From positions 2,604,001-2,668,000 of the forward strand of contig OZ024841.1 of NCBI GenBank assembly GCA_964017145.1: a DNA stretch of 64,000 bases. The letters run 5' to 3'. The notes beneath the pieces were generated by a model that made no database searches, was not told the DNA's origin, and saw nothing but the letters and a program-made list of their open reading frames with translations. Positions 32,444 through 44,499 of the stretch are shown one piece after another (within the stretch, counting starts at the first letter, position 1; each line of letters starts with the position of its first letter). A program made the position numbers and the translations under genes. This stretch comes from Agrocybe praecox. Its lineage: Eukaryota; Basidiomycota; Agaricomycetes; Agaricales; Agrocybaceae.

Positions 32444-34312
32444 GCTCGAGGACAAGGGTTGTAATGCGGTCGTAGCCTCGCGAATGAAAAGGTCGAAAAG
32501 AGTAAACTTACAAAAGAATTTCTCACACCGCTGCTTGTACTTTTAGGTTTTGAAAATACAACCAAAAATCTTCTGATTAGATTTCTTCGACTGTAATTTG
32601 ACTGTGCTGCTTCCAATCGCGATGATAATGACATCACATTCGCAAAAGGCCGGAGCTCGTCGGCGTGTACCGAATACCCGTATATTCCACTCTTTTCCCT
32701 GTTATTCTTTTTTGGCAGGCTAAAACTCTGGGTATTCCAAAGAATACGATACACATATATCCTGAATGATTGGTAGTCGGACTTGGTCCAAATGTCCGAC
32801 TTACAGTATGAGCTCCGAATTGCGCGAAGGTCATATATTGCCAGAACGCTGAACGGCTCGATCGCATCTGGAAATCATGATGCCTTGGCCGTGGTGAGGT
32901 GTATCCAACCATACATACTCGACATCGTGAGGCCTAGCACTCTTACATAATGATAGATTAATTGTATGAGGATTTCTGCATACTCTCGATCGACATAACC
33001 TGTGGGGTATATCACCTCTGGATCGCTAGATACACTCCCCAAAGTCATTAGCGCTGGATCATGCAGGTCGCCTCCCACGGTGATCAAGCGGCAGACAATG
33101 AATTTCGGTGAATATCGGCTACGCGGCACGGGAGCTTAGTTAAAAATTTAAACTTAATGACTGCCACAACATATCTGGGGAAAACATATGTTGTCTCTTC
33201 GTCAAAAATAATCATAACCTAGTTTGAGTAAACGTGTTCCAGGTATGTTTATACTAAACAGAGTACACGAAAGATGTTGTGTTTATAAATTTATCGTTAG
33301 ATCACCTAGCTGTGGACCGTCGCACCCTATCTCCAACGTTCGACGCTAAGTTGGAAATGAACTTATGACCCTGATTATGCCCAGCATCTTGGGCTGCTAT
33401 CGCCGTTTGTTCGTCTGCGCTTGGATATTGGCAGGAAGCATTTGAATTTGAATAATTACAGGCATATGCGGACGAATACAATGAACACGTTCACTCTGTC
33501 GGTAAGTACGATGATCTCTGTTATTGATCTGCTTCTCTGCACCGCTTATTTAATTTGGAGTATGATAATGTAGACGCTAATTTTATCCGTCCGTGTTTCG
33601 GTCCGCGTTTTGCAAGTTCCGTATACAAAGATGTACAAATAATGCCACTTGTTCAGAGTTCAGTTCCGAAAATGGTTATACCTATAATTGATGTGCCAGC
33701 TTCTTCAGGAGTCATGGTTCGATTGGTATAAGTCGGCTAACAAATATTAGCCCCAAAAGAGTAAGCGTAAGTTAAGCGAACGGCCATCAGTCGGCGCACT
33801 GCCTTGTTGTCCGCCGTCTGATGCGTGTGGCACGCAACGCGCGTAGTTAGTGCAATCGCAACGCGCGTGTCCGACGTACTTCCAGTACGGCGCTTATTAG
33901 AATAGGAACTGCTAATCACGCTTGAAACGAGAATGTAATGTTGTGATAAGTCTACCATGAAAATTTAAAGCTATAATCTATGTTATCAGAGACTCTATAA
34001 GATGAAATCCGACCATGTGCCAATGTGCCACTCGGAAATATTAGAAGTTGGATAAAGGGACTTGATTTTCTATTGTAATACAACGTGTGTACGGACCGTA
34101 GGTGCAATTTTCTTGACTTATCAGGCGAACAATGGTTTAACTTTCCATTGTCCGAAGCTCATGAACTTCTATCATGCCTGATAAGAAATTTGGTGCAGAT
34201 AACTTTGGCTACATATAAAAAGCGTAAAAAATCATTCTCATTCTCTATCATTAATTCTCTCCTACCCTCTAATTTAGTTGATCTATCTGCTTACCAGTAT
34301 TCACTCTTTATA
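32444..34312. other. Intergenic region without a recognisable gene; TATA-like box near 34213
   Basis: No exon chain is recognisable on either strand. ACATATAAAAAGCG at about 34211 lies about 100 bp before the start of the next gene and is a plausible TATA box. Confidence 0.45.
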
Positions 34313-35709
34313 ATGTCGTCTCAAATATCAGCAACCCCCACAGGCTCCCAAAACTCGTCCTTTTCTTTTTCTCCCGTTGAGCCGTATCCTCCTATCTATA
34401 CATCTCGAGACATCGACACAATATACACGGACAAGGACCCTCATGGCATGATGGCTTACAATAGACGCATCCGTGAGACCTTTCACGTTGTGTTGCAGTG
34501 GAATAATGTCAACAGATGGCTGGAAGCAAAGGAGTAGTATGTATAAAATCTTTATCTCATCATCTTTATGTTAATATATTTCATTAGCCCTACTATCAAC
34601 GGGATGGCCGTGCATCCAAGGGATTTGGACCAGTATCGAGCTGTCCGTGACTACTCTCACCCTTGCTGCCTCTGTCCCATGACGTCCGACAATCCCCAAG
34701 CATTCTGTGAGACTAACGTCTTTAAGATGCCGCACGGTGGTTTGGAAGGGCAGTTTGTGGCGATGTGTGCAAGGAAGAAGTGTCATTTCTTCGGTACGTT
34801 TGATTTATCTACTGGCCTAAAGTTTTCCTCATTTATCACTTCAACGCTAGTCAATATTACCAAGATTTTTGAGTCAGGGAGTTCTTTCCCTCTTAAAGAG
34901 TATCCCGCTCTAGGTAAGAAATTTTCAATTATATATTGCCTACACTTATCTTCATATTTCTAGTTCCAGGGCAGACTCGTTCCCACATCACCAACTTCGA
35001 GCCTGGTGCAACCGACATCTTCCCTGGCTCCCCGGGGCCAGTTTCAAGTGCTCCTGTCACTCCCCGGCCTGGTAAGTTGATGAAAACGTCGAAAAGTATG
35101 AATACTTGCTTACCGTTTATGTTTACCTAGAGCGTGCGTTGACCAGGATTAAGGGTAAGCGAGTTAACAAGGTCAAACTAATTCCTGTTACCCCGCGAGG
35201 CCCTTCGGGTATGTGACTCAAAAATATACCGTGGAAGTATCTGATATCCTTGTGATAGATCGTACTTCAGTAAAGCGCAAGCGCGTCAATAGCGGGACAC
35301 CAACTGCGGGACCCTCCAAGCAGGCAGAAAAGAAGCGTCGTGTAGAGCGCACAGGTTCTACATCCTCGAGTATGGATGGTACGGGCTATTTTATAAATTT
35401 TAAACTCGATTACTTACCATAGACATAGCTTCTCGTATTAGTGCTATGCTCAAGGCCGCATCCCCTCCTCCAGCTGACGAAGTCTCGGCTTTCTCTCTTT
35501 TGATGAATCTCGATGACATCGGACTTTCATTCCTGGAGTTCGGGGATCTGTTTGTCGTATGCAACTCGTGCAACGACTGGGTTGGCACAAAGTACGCTTT
35601 GGACAGGCACTATTGCTCTGCCCTTCGCTTCCCAAGTGCTCGTCGGGCTGCTGTTGCTAAGTCAAACGACATTATCGACCTATCTTTGACGGAAAGCGAG
35701 GAAGCATAG
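34313..35709 (+). CDS. Orphan nuclear-type protein with two putative zinc-binding sites and a C-terminal SUMO-interaction-like motif, 7 exons
   Basis: Exons: 34313-34536, 34588-34793, 34851-34913, 34964-35071, 35131-35208, 35259-35378, 35423-35709. Total 1086 nt, 361 residues, all phases consistent. Residues 99-143 contain HPCCLCP, a further Cys at 115, and GLEGQFVAMCARKKCHFF (Cys 135 and 140). This spacing resembles a GRF-type zinc finger, which binds single-stranded nucleic acid. Basic clusters (RIKGKRVNKVK, KRKRVNS, KKRRVER) look like nuclear localisation signals. A second C2HC-like site, VCNSCNDW..RHYCSAL, covers 312-334. The protein ends NDIIDLSLTESEEA, a good match to the SUMO-interaction consensus (hydrophobic-hydrophobic-D-L-S followed by acidic residues). 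I do not recognise the family beyond resemblance to uncharacterised mushroom proteins. A nuclear or chromatin role is inferred from motifs only. Confidence 0.78.
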
Positions 35710-36174
35710 ATCACCTATCACACACTCATTCGTACCACCCCCGCTCATTACTTTATAAAGTTTGTATCAGTTCAATTATATATATATATGTCAGGCTGGT
35801 ACAAGATTTGTGTTGATATGCTGCAAGTGATTTAAGTCTAAATCCAACCCAAAAAACGGCTCGACAGTGGGTGGCTTATGAAAGTGGGAGTGTGAATTGA
35901 CAAAGAAGGGAATATGATTTATTTATTTTTGAAAAAAAGCAAATAAAATATTAGAAGACCTAAGGATTCTATAAGTAATTTTTATTTTATTTTAGAAAGT
36001 CCAGCGGGGTTGAGAAATGAGGGGATATAAGAGAAATTTTACCGTGGGAACCATCTTTGGCGGACATCCAAATCAGCGCGTGGCTGTGCCACCAAAGTGG
36101 ACTTAGTGAAATTTCGCGCTGGGAGTGCGTCTGGGGTAATTACTATGACATGTGTAATGTGTTGCTATATTATA
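35710..36174. other. Convergent intergenic region
   Basis: The 3' ends of the two-zinc-site gene (plus) and the large orphan (minus) face each other here. The sequence is AT-rich with a TATATATATATG run near 35780. No gene is seen. Confidence 0.5.
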
Positions 36175-39100
36175 TCATTCTCCCCTAGGTGGTAATAAGA
36201 GGTAAGTTTTCCCTGAGCCGGTTCCAAGCGCTCCTATGCTCTGATTGAGCGCCCGATTAAGTGCCAAATCTGCACGCTCCTTTTGTTGTATAATCTTGTT
36301 TAATTGCGCTTGAGCACAGCCCGGTGCATTTTTTAGGACGCCGAGACGCTGTTCAATTGCCGTTTTGGCAATGTATGCCTTTTGCAATCTTTCGTTGGCC
36401 TTGAATATAGCCTGGTCCTGACGTTCAAGAATTTTCGAGTGCGTATGACCTGCATTCAATATTCTCTTCTTAGTAAGTTTTCAAGACAGTGAGGTTAATG
36501 GGAACGTACTCTTTCGTTGGATACTTCGAGCAATACTTTCAGAAATATGTCGTGTGTCGTATGTGGGGCGTATACCATTCTCTTCCCACGTCTAAGAACA
36601 AAGTAAGGATAAAACATATGAAAAGGAACAATGCCTGACCTCAATTGTTCGCAACTTTAACGTATCAAAGTGCTTCCCTTTAATCACACCGCCAACAAGT
36701 GTACATGCCAAACCTTCCCGGTTAACATCTTGGTGTAGCTCTTCAATTATATTGGTGGTCCTATCACCGACTTTCCATATTTCAATTGGAATGAAACTCT
36801 TCTGCCAACATATGGCTGAAAAAACGAATTTACTCCGAACTTTATCGGACAGCCAATCTATATAGGAGGTCAGCATTTATATCATAAAATATTTGAAGTG
36901 TTGACGTACCTTGTGCTGCTTTCCCGCCTCCATCAGCGATCTCCTTTAACGTTACATTCCAATTGTCATGTGTAATACACATCAAACTTTTCATTTTCTT
37001 TCGGATAGGATCAGGAACCGAACAGCTCTGAATATTTCGGAAATAGTGGTTCCCACATAGCCTCATGAGTCGTCTAAGATGTTCGTATGCATCTAAATCT
37101 TGAATGTTACGATGGGGCTCATGTAGATCTCGTTTAAGAGGAAGCGCCTGGGCAACATTGCACAGGTGTAATCCAAGTCCTATAGTAAATATTCAATTAT
37201 GTATCCAAAAGTAAGGTGATTTAAGAATGAATCTACCTTTTGCTTGACCACCATGTTGATCAAGTGCAAAATGATATATACCCACTGCATCGTCTGCAGT
37301 AGGTCCCATAGAGTGAAGGTGACGCCATTTTAGTGACTGTCCGGTATCATTTCTGACAATATATTCGATTTCCCGAAATATTATGCGATGGGCTTCGGCA
37401 TTCTGTCGATTTAAATATATTCTGCAGTATGTTATGCCTATCTCTACGATCAGAATCTGTTATAAAACAACAGAAGGTGCCAATAAATGGGCTTACTTAT
37501 TCTTGACGCTTGATCTAGTCCCCCAAGTTCGAACTCCTTGAATCCTGCAATTCGTTTAAAGCCGATATCACTCTGGAGGTAATGGGCTTTGAGAAGACGA
37601 AAGCTGTTCTCCTTCGACATGCATATCGCAATTCGAAACGGGTCACTTGATTTGCTCTCACTGTCATTATCATCATCAATATCTGGCTGCCCGAGGGATG
37701 GATACTCTTCCATAAATCGTATATATGGTTTTTCGAAATTGGGTAAACTTCTATCCTCGTCTTGAATTTTTTTCTCGTGTAGAAGACCTAAAATTCAGCT
37801 TGAAATGAGAGAGGAGAGTTGAAATTTGTCATACATACCTTCCCATCCAGTCCCATGCGGATATCTCTGTTTTTGAACAGCATTGATATATACACGAAGA
37901 TGGTCGCGATTGGCAAGTGATGGATGTAGATTTAGTAGCATTGGACTGCCTATTTCAGGAATTTCTTCCTTTAAGAATAATTTGAGAGAAGGGTGACGAA
38001 GAAAGCGCCGTGGCGTTAAGTCTGGAAGGTCCTCCTCGAGTCCCTCGAGTAACTTGTCTATTTTGCGTCGGATGTGAATGGGCGTCTTTGCTGGGATCGG
38101 AATAGCATGCTCGTGCACTCCTGTACACACCATAAGGACCCATGGACAATCCTTTCGAAACTCTTGAAGTGGCTCGTATATTCGAAACTTAGAAGTACAT
38201 GTTTGGCGCACAAGCGATGGATTTATTAGCTTCCCATTATTACTGCGATGTTCGAATGCTAGTTATGATCAGAGATAAGTTCTCAAAATAAACAAGTAAG
38301 CTTACGACAGTTAACCTTGTTTGAAGAAACATTGCTGATCGTTGAACATGGCGCCAAAGGTCCTATTCCAGCGGCCAGTGCATCTTCTTCAAACTCTATT
38401 ATAGCCTCAGTGTCATTGAGGAATAATGCCTCGAGATATTCTGGGTCAAAAAATCCATTTCCAACCGCAAAGTCAATGAAATGGTCAACATTAGACAGAC
38501 GATTATAGTGCTCGCATCTTCGAAGAGAGGTAAATACTGAGTTACTGATAATATAAAAGGTTTCACTCACCGAATAAATGGTTTCCCGCTGGAAGTAAAC
38601 TCGAAACATAGTCGTCCGCCGCATGTTTCCTTTCCTGGATGCCCACGGGTCTCCATTTCACGAATTTGTTTTCTGTCTGATTTTTCTTCCAACTCGGTGG
38701 CGGTTAAATTGGTCATTTCAAACGGCGGTGCGCAGCAGCCAAGACGCTTTAGCGTCATAAAATAAGAAACAGTCTTGAGAAATAGCTCCTTCGAAGGGGA
38801 TACTTGGATTTCAGCGATGCGAACAGACTTGAGACGCTCAGAGAGGGTTTCCCGTGTTGCCCTTGAATGACAAGCCTTTGATATGGATTGATCGACGTGA
38901 GGACAAACTTTCATGCCTTGACCTGGAAAAATAAATTAGGGGAATCATTTAATACGCAGTAAATAACAAGACTCACATGTTGTGGATGTCATGCGTACTG
39001 GAACAGGGTTTCCATTTCCATCCGTCAGTAAATCACAATATATATATTGGCCGCTTTGGTCTTTATCTTGACTCCCTTTTGGATGTCCCCTTGAATACGC

Positions 39101-39535
39101 AACGTTGTGTTCTGGGGTAATCCAATTGTTGAGATCCATTCGAAACAGATGACCAATACCATTCTTCTGGCCCGCATTTGTGGTTTCTGGGTACTCAAGG
39201 AAGTGATTTACCCTGTTATATCTATACACGGTGTGTAAAGTTGTCTGGCGGTTTATCTTGACGCCATGCTCAATGACAATAATACTGGCATCTGTATCAG
39301 ATGTAGACAGAGGAGGTTCAGCTTGAACGTCGGGCGCAAGGGAAGATTGGAGCAACTTGAAGTAAGATACAACTTCATCGAGAGAGTAACTAATACTCTC
39401 AGGCACAGAGATAGAAGACGTTGGCGGAAATTCTTGTAGAACATTATTGAGAAAAACGAGAGACTCTCTAGCATCGTGGGTATTTGTCCCATGAGATATT
39501 GCTGACATTGGGACTTTGGAAAGGATGGTACACAT
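36175..39535 (-). CDS. Large orphan protein of an agaricomycete multi-copy family, possibly transposase-derived, about 10 exons
   Basis: Minus-strand exons with matching phases: 39535-38977, 38922-38571, 38517-38306, 38258-37839, 37787-37497, 37443-37237, 37179-36910, 36857-36640, 36591-36510 (870 codons), then a probable last exon about 36459-36175. Conserved-looking segments in order: GQGMKVCPHVDQSISKACHS, TCGGRLCFEF, CEHYNRLSNVDHFIDFAVGN, HEHAIPIPAKTP, DLPDLTPRRFLRHPSLKLF, LHPSLANRDHL, HYLQSDIGFKRIAGFKEFEL, YLNRQNAEAHRIIF, LKWRHLHS, ALDQHGGQAKGLGLHL, ADGGGKAAQDWLSDKVRSKF and VNREGLACTLVGGV. The ordered acidic/CH-rich layout recalls MULE-like transposase cores, but no catalytic triad is assigned. 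The join to the last exon is unclear. The obvious GT/AG pair gives a frame that soon stops, while the long C-terminal coiled-coil-like frame (LQKAYIAKTAIEQRLGVL) needs a weak donor. The start is the ATG at 39535 or the one at 39508. Confidence 0.65.
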
Positions 39536-39959
39536 AGAAAGACACAATTTATATTCGTTAATAAACAAAAAGAGTGGCACTATTGTAATCTACACAAAAG
39601 AAACTATCTATTATGATACAGTCCCTATTATTACTTGCGCATGGACTTATACAACACCGACAAAGAGTGCCTATTGACTCACAACGCTCCAGAGACTTGC
39701 AAATCGACAGGATTTGCTAAGTGCGTGAGCGGAACTTAAATTCATCAGCACCGGACACGACGGCACACGCTTTTACTCGGGCCGTCGGGTCTAATACCTT
39801 TTTTGGCCAAGATCTCCACCCGATTGATAGCCGACTTATACCAATCGAACGATACCTCCTTCTTCAGAACTGTCATCAGCTACAGAAGTTCTTCTCGACA
39901 TTATTGCGTGCACATGAGGAGATGTGTTTTGCTGTCTGTTGGATGGGGGGAACTGTCAT
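39536..39959. other. Spacer upstream of the large orphan gene
   Basis: It contains the presumed promoter of the minus-strand gene. No other feature is recognised. Confidence 0.4.
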
Positions 39960-40445
39960 CATCAATTGCGCCATTGATTCCTGGATTTAGTGTCGATTAC
40001 TACTGTCGGACGTACATTTCAGGCGATGTTATGAAAGGAAAGGAAAGGAAAATTAACGAAATGGATTGCGGAAAAGTACGTAGCAAGATAGCAGGTCGAG
40101 GTCGAGGTGGTGTCTATCAAATGGATCTTTCGAAAGCAACTGACGTCCTTTGTTTTCTGCCCGGTTTGTGGGTGCCGGGATTTGGTGATTACTTACATAG
40201 TAGTGCGCGGTGCGCGGTCGAGATCAAGGTATGTTGCCTAGATCCCTTATTCCTGCGCACACGACCCATGATGATCACAGTGGGTTTTGTTTTCATTCAT
40301 GCAGGTATACCAGGCCTCATCGCGAAGCGCGATAGATGAGTTGTATAGCGCGATTGACTGTACGGGCCTCACCTTCAACACGATGTACTTGATCGTTGTA
40401 TACGTTGAAGTCGAGGACAAGGCCTCAAGCTCAAGTGCAAGAGTC
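39960..40445 (+). repeat. Duplicated gene fragment X, copy 1 (copy 2 at 49860-50330)
   Basis: The two copies share blocks such as CGCCATTGATTCCTGGATT and GCCGGGATTTGG, and a long block around CGAGATCAAGGTATGTTGCC. In both, a GT at AAGGTATGTTGCC and an AG before TACCAG look like an intron. The following segment reads ELYSAIDCTGLTFNTMYLIV here and ELYGAINCTGPTFNMMYLIV in copy 2. The conserved splice sites and conservative changes suggest a former exon pair of an unknown gene. Upstream frames carry stops in both copies, so these are remnants. Confidence 0.55.
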
Positions 40446-40456
40446 AAGACGTGACT

Positions 40457-41280
40457 TGTAGTTATTCATTTTTTTGCAGTACAATATTTTCTTCTCTTCG
40501 TTCTGTGCACAACCAGTGTTGATTTCCACCTAAGATACAAATAGTTCAAGATCGGCGGCGGCGGTGGGGATCAAACAGCACCAGATCCAATTTTAATCAA
40601 CCAAAGACCTGTGTGAAGCATGGTCGCCGGGATCTTGGCTTTATATCACATAAACATCGTAAAATTTCAAAATAATACTACTTAAGAATCTGCTAATGTT
40701 GAATTGGAACATTGTGTCGCTGCTTGACTTTTACTTCTGAGTGAATCGTACGCGACTTCACCGTGAGATCTCAGCGTATAATCTGAGGAAATCTGTGTGT
40801 TTCCTGGCACGCAAATAAATAGATAAATTGTATTTCTGTCTGAACGTGGATGTCTCCCCGTAGGCCGTATATTAAGTGGCTTGTACGCGACGATAGGCTG
40901 GTGAGGAACGATGTGTGATAATTGCCCGTCAGGCGAATCAAGAAATACTAGATAGTGATTTTGTGTAAGCGTGGATGACGAACCATAGTAGTACAGGTAG
41001 GAGAGTCATAGGCTCGTGACCAGCCGTAGAATGAGAGGGGTGAAGTTCTATTTTGTGGCGGTGGTAAAAGCTCCCAAACTTAATGATTCGATGAACATTG
41101 ACGCGGACGTTGAGCACTTGAGAACTGATTCGAAATCGTTGGCAGTTCGAACGCGAATAAGTCAGATCGGGATTACCATCTGCGGCATCGCTCAACGCTG
41201 GAGCGTAATACGTCATAGGTTTCAAGCACATCTACAAATCGGGAAGTACTTGATCCTTTTTCGGAAGTCACAAATGTCAG
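40457..41280 (-). repeat. Dispersed element E, copy 1 (inverted relative to 52421-53221)
   Basis: Reading the minus strand from 41280 to 40457 reproduces 52421-53221. It begins with a GGATCAAGTACTTCCC-like start, then GGTAATCCCGA, CATGGTTCGTCATCC-like text and GATAATTGCCCGTCAGGCG, and ends at GAATAACTAC. The last 120 bp are also present at 27120-27231. The element is about 800 bp, has no coding capacity that I can see, and lacks obvious terminal inverted repeats. It may be a non-autonomous transposon or solo LTR. Confidence 0.5.
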
Positions 41281-41499
41281 CCACTAAAAACGCATGCCTA
41301 CCAAAAAGTATAAAACGTGGACCATTTGTCTCGTACTTGCTCATCCTCCTTTCTTTCTTTCCTTCTCCCACCATGGAGGCTTCTCTTAGCATTTTCCGCC
41401 CTTTGATGGGCATTTCTACCATGCCAACGCTCGCTATACTGCTGGTATGTCCCATCGGACTTTGTTCACCTTTTACTTACGCATATATTGCTTGAATGC

Positions 41500-42200
41500 A
41501 GCTATAATACGCTTTGCGCACTGGTCTCGAGCACGCGAGAATCTTGGGTCTTGGACTCGGTTGAGTCGAGTGTGATCTTCACTCCAGTCGCGCTCAAATC
41601 CTGAGGCCTGAACATTGAAATATTGAATTTTTGTTTGAACTGTTGACTCGAACATGATTGTGGGATTTTGACCTTCTTTCTCTCTGTGTCTTCTTGGCTT
41701 CCCTCTCCTTTCCTCTAACCTTTCTTCTCTTTTTTTCTGTCCTTTTTCGCTTTCCTCTCACAATCTTCTTAGTTGCGTCAGAATCCTAAGTCCTAGTTTT
41801 GAACCGGGTTTGACTGGTACTTGGTCAAATCTTAGGCAATCAATGGATTCCGATCCATTTACATCTTTTCTTCTCTCGCTCCTCCCTTTTTCCCTTCGAG
41901 TCACACGCAAGAGTCCTATATCTTGGTTTTGAACTGCCACCAGAGGCTGTTTGGCCCTGGTTCGGTCGAATCGAGCGTGATTGACGGGTTGTAATCTAAT
42001 TCAGCTCTTTCACTAACCCTAAGTTCCTGTTTTGAACCCTCTTCGTCGGTTTGATTGGGACTTGGTCTCGAATATCTCTTTCTTCGTTTGTCTTTTTTCA
42101 CTCCTTTTCTCAGTCGCGCAAGAATGAGTCGTAGGTCCGACCAGGAACAGTTTTACTAGGACTCGGTCGACTTGAATGTGATTGAGCGCCTAATCTATAT
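41500..42200 (+). repeat. Degenerate minisatellite array with CT-rich spacers, copy 1
   Basis: At least five divergent units carry an AGTC-CGC-CAAGAATCCTAAG start, then GTCCTAGTTTTGAAC, then a GACTGG-ACTTGGTC-AATC-GAGTGTGATT core, separated by CTTTTCT-rich stretches. Examples start near 41532, 41768, 41900, 42008 and 42115, so the period is about 105-240 bp. The related array at 50930-51560 has three or four further units. Confidence 0.55.
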
Positions 42201-42639
42201 CTCGCCTTCGTAAAATTTGGTCCTTTAGGGGATGGTCCGAACTCATACATCCAAGTATTACGTTTAACGTTCACCAGTTCACGATGAATATCTAAACATC
42301 GCCTTTCTCGAATGAGAAGTCGAAATCGTAGTTGAAGACGAAGTAAGAGTAAAAGTAAGAGATGAGCCAGGCGAGTCGTACTGTATGTGTAAAAAGTAGG
42401 TGTGTGAAGTATGAAGAATGAAACTGGAGGAGAGGAAGATAGCTAGAAGACAAGAGAAAAGCGTCGTGTTGCATCGTATAATGACAAAACACGCGTCGCA
42501 TGAGCCCTCATGCGGAGCAACTAAACTAAGTAAGTCGGAAGTGACACTGAGAAGTGACGACACACAAAAATAGACAGAAATATAAACGGGGAGAATATGG
42601 AGTTGGTTGCGCAGCGGCGATATGGGGTCAGACATGTAT

Positions 42640-43240
42640 AGACTACGAACAAGTGCTAGCCCTCATACGTCTCGTCGCCGTCGTAAAAAAGAAAGGAAAA
42701 CAAGGTGGTATCATCCTTTCAAGAGATGACGACAAGATGGATGGATGAATGGTGGCCGGTGCTGGTGAAGGGTGGACCTAATTAAACCTCGTTCTTCGGG
42801 CCAGCCTTGGCCCAAAGAATCCGATGAACCGCCCCAAGTCCAAGCACCTCCCATCGCGCAACCGCATGTCCAGTATGATGAACTTTCACATGCTTCCCCA
42901 CCCTCGGCGGGCCTCAACAGCGGGGCGACGAAGAAAAAAAATTTGTTGCAACTAAAATGCCGCAGCCCTGAGGACCGCGAGGGACGATAAGGGCTGACCG
43001 ACTCGAGAGCATCGTGCCAATGTGAATAGGGTGCGGGTAGGGTACTTGTTCCTGTGGACGCGGAGGACCTTCGTTGACGTCAAGACTCGAGCCTGCGAGA
43101 GTTTGATGGATATGGTAGATGGGAGAAGCGGGAGGAAATGTATATAGATATTTCTTCTTCTTCTTTCTGGGTAGATTATTGACGTATGGGGACGACGATG
43201 GGGACGACGATGACAATAGCGCAGCCGTTCGTGATATCAA
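42640..43240 (-). repeat. Repeat Z, copy 1 (others at 48230-48700, 48930-49560, 54850-55440)
   Basis: All four copies share an anchor near TCGGCGGGCCTCAACAGCGG and the downstream GAGGGACGATAAG and CCAATGTGAATAGG blocks, with decreasing similarity. On the minus strand the 49 kb copy has the longest open frame, so Z may be a decayed minus-strand gene. In this copy only short pieces such as GCGILVATNFF remain open. Confidence 0.5.
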
Positions 43241-43744
43241 TTGTCGCGTTCGTGCTTGTGTTTAGGGTGATAGTTATTTGTCGAGAGGCAGGCGAGAGCA
43301 AGCGGCAGGCGCAAAGAGAAACGTGAGGGTGTCGTCCAAGTTGATATACCAACATCAGCATCAGCGTCTGTATTCAATGTTCACGTAGTAGCCTGAAGGT
43401 CGCTGAGCGGTGTGAAAACAAGGGGAATGGAAGGCAAGATGGCAAAGACGTTGAAGGTAACGACATTGTCGAGGGTGAATCCCAGATCCCGACGAAGAGG
43501 AGGTCGTCTATATCTTCGTGAATGCGAATGATATGCCTTGTATAGCGTGAGGGTGGTCCACCTTAACCTCCTTTGCTCACGCAACCCAATCAAATGCTCA
43601 ACCCCAACCACCCGCAGCAAAGCTCGAAGACTTGCTGTAATTTCTTCCGTTTTCGCGTCTATCCGTGCAAGACGTATTGATTTCAAATCAAATGCAAGAA
43701 ATGATAAAGATTTACCAGCAAGATAAGCGAAATTCGCTGACAGT

Positions 43745-43990
43745 TACCACACATTGACAACTACGATGGCCATGCGGACGGGGCATTGGGGTTCGTCACT
43801 TTGGAGAGCGCGTAGTTGACGTTCGAAAGGCCGGTGTGGGACCAGATGTCCTGTTTACGTGGAGATTGTCAGCAAATTTTTTGAAGTAATACAGAGAACA
43901 GTACAAAGGAGGAAAGGGAGTAAAGGATGTGGAACGGAAACAGCAAACACCAACTCACTTCATAGTACTTGTCGGTTACTAAGCGCGTGG
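43745..43990 (-). pseudogene. Last two exons of an unknown gene, copy 1
   Basis: The minus strand reads TDKYYE up to a GTGAGT donor (about 43960). After an AAACAG acceptor it reads DIWSHTGLSNVNYALSKV and a short proline-rich tail to a TAG. The copy at 55750-55985 has the same splice sites and nearly the same residues (T to I, N to S), so the segment was coding recently. Nothing convincing is found upstream. I do not recognise the family. It lies between repeat Z and the NACHT gene in both duplicate blocks. Confidence 0.35.
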
Positions 43991-44414
43991 ATAATCTTGG
44001 AAGTGTGCATAAATCGAATACCAGTATGGTTCACCTCGAACAGTACATATGTACATAGCTAGATTAATGAGAAAGAATTGAATGTCGGGGGAAGAAGCGA
44101 AATCAATCCGTGAACTGGAAAGTAAATCATCTAACAACCAAATATAGAAAAATTGCACAGCCGATGTCGTGCCGTCTCCTGTCGGAGCTTCGTGTTCTCA
44201 ATTTATGTACCAACACTTCGTCAACTAACTGGGGCTGGCTTTTCCTATCAACGCATTCTTTTTTATTCATGGCTGTCGTACGCATGCTCTAGCTGTACTC
44301 CACCACTATTAAATGGAAGTGCAGAGATTCCATATGTTATGGGTACCCAAATATACACTACACAGCCCCTTTGGCCAGTGAAGATTCTAAATACATGTTG
44401 CGTGGCCAATGCAT

Positions 44415-44499
44415 AGCTTGTATGTATATTTATGATTTCGAAGGTTTGCATGGAGGTTGCCGTGTCACTTTCCTTTCTTTCACTCTTTAAAGAGCATCC
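44415..44499 (+). promoter_or_regulatory. Promoter of NACHT gene 1
   Basis: GTATGTATATTTATG at about 44419 is a TATA-like element about 80 bp before the ATG. It is followed by the CT-rich stretch CACTTTCCTTTCTTTCACTC. The copy in front of NACHT gene 2 has the same layout (about 56463 onward). Confidence 0.45.
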
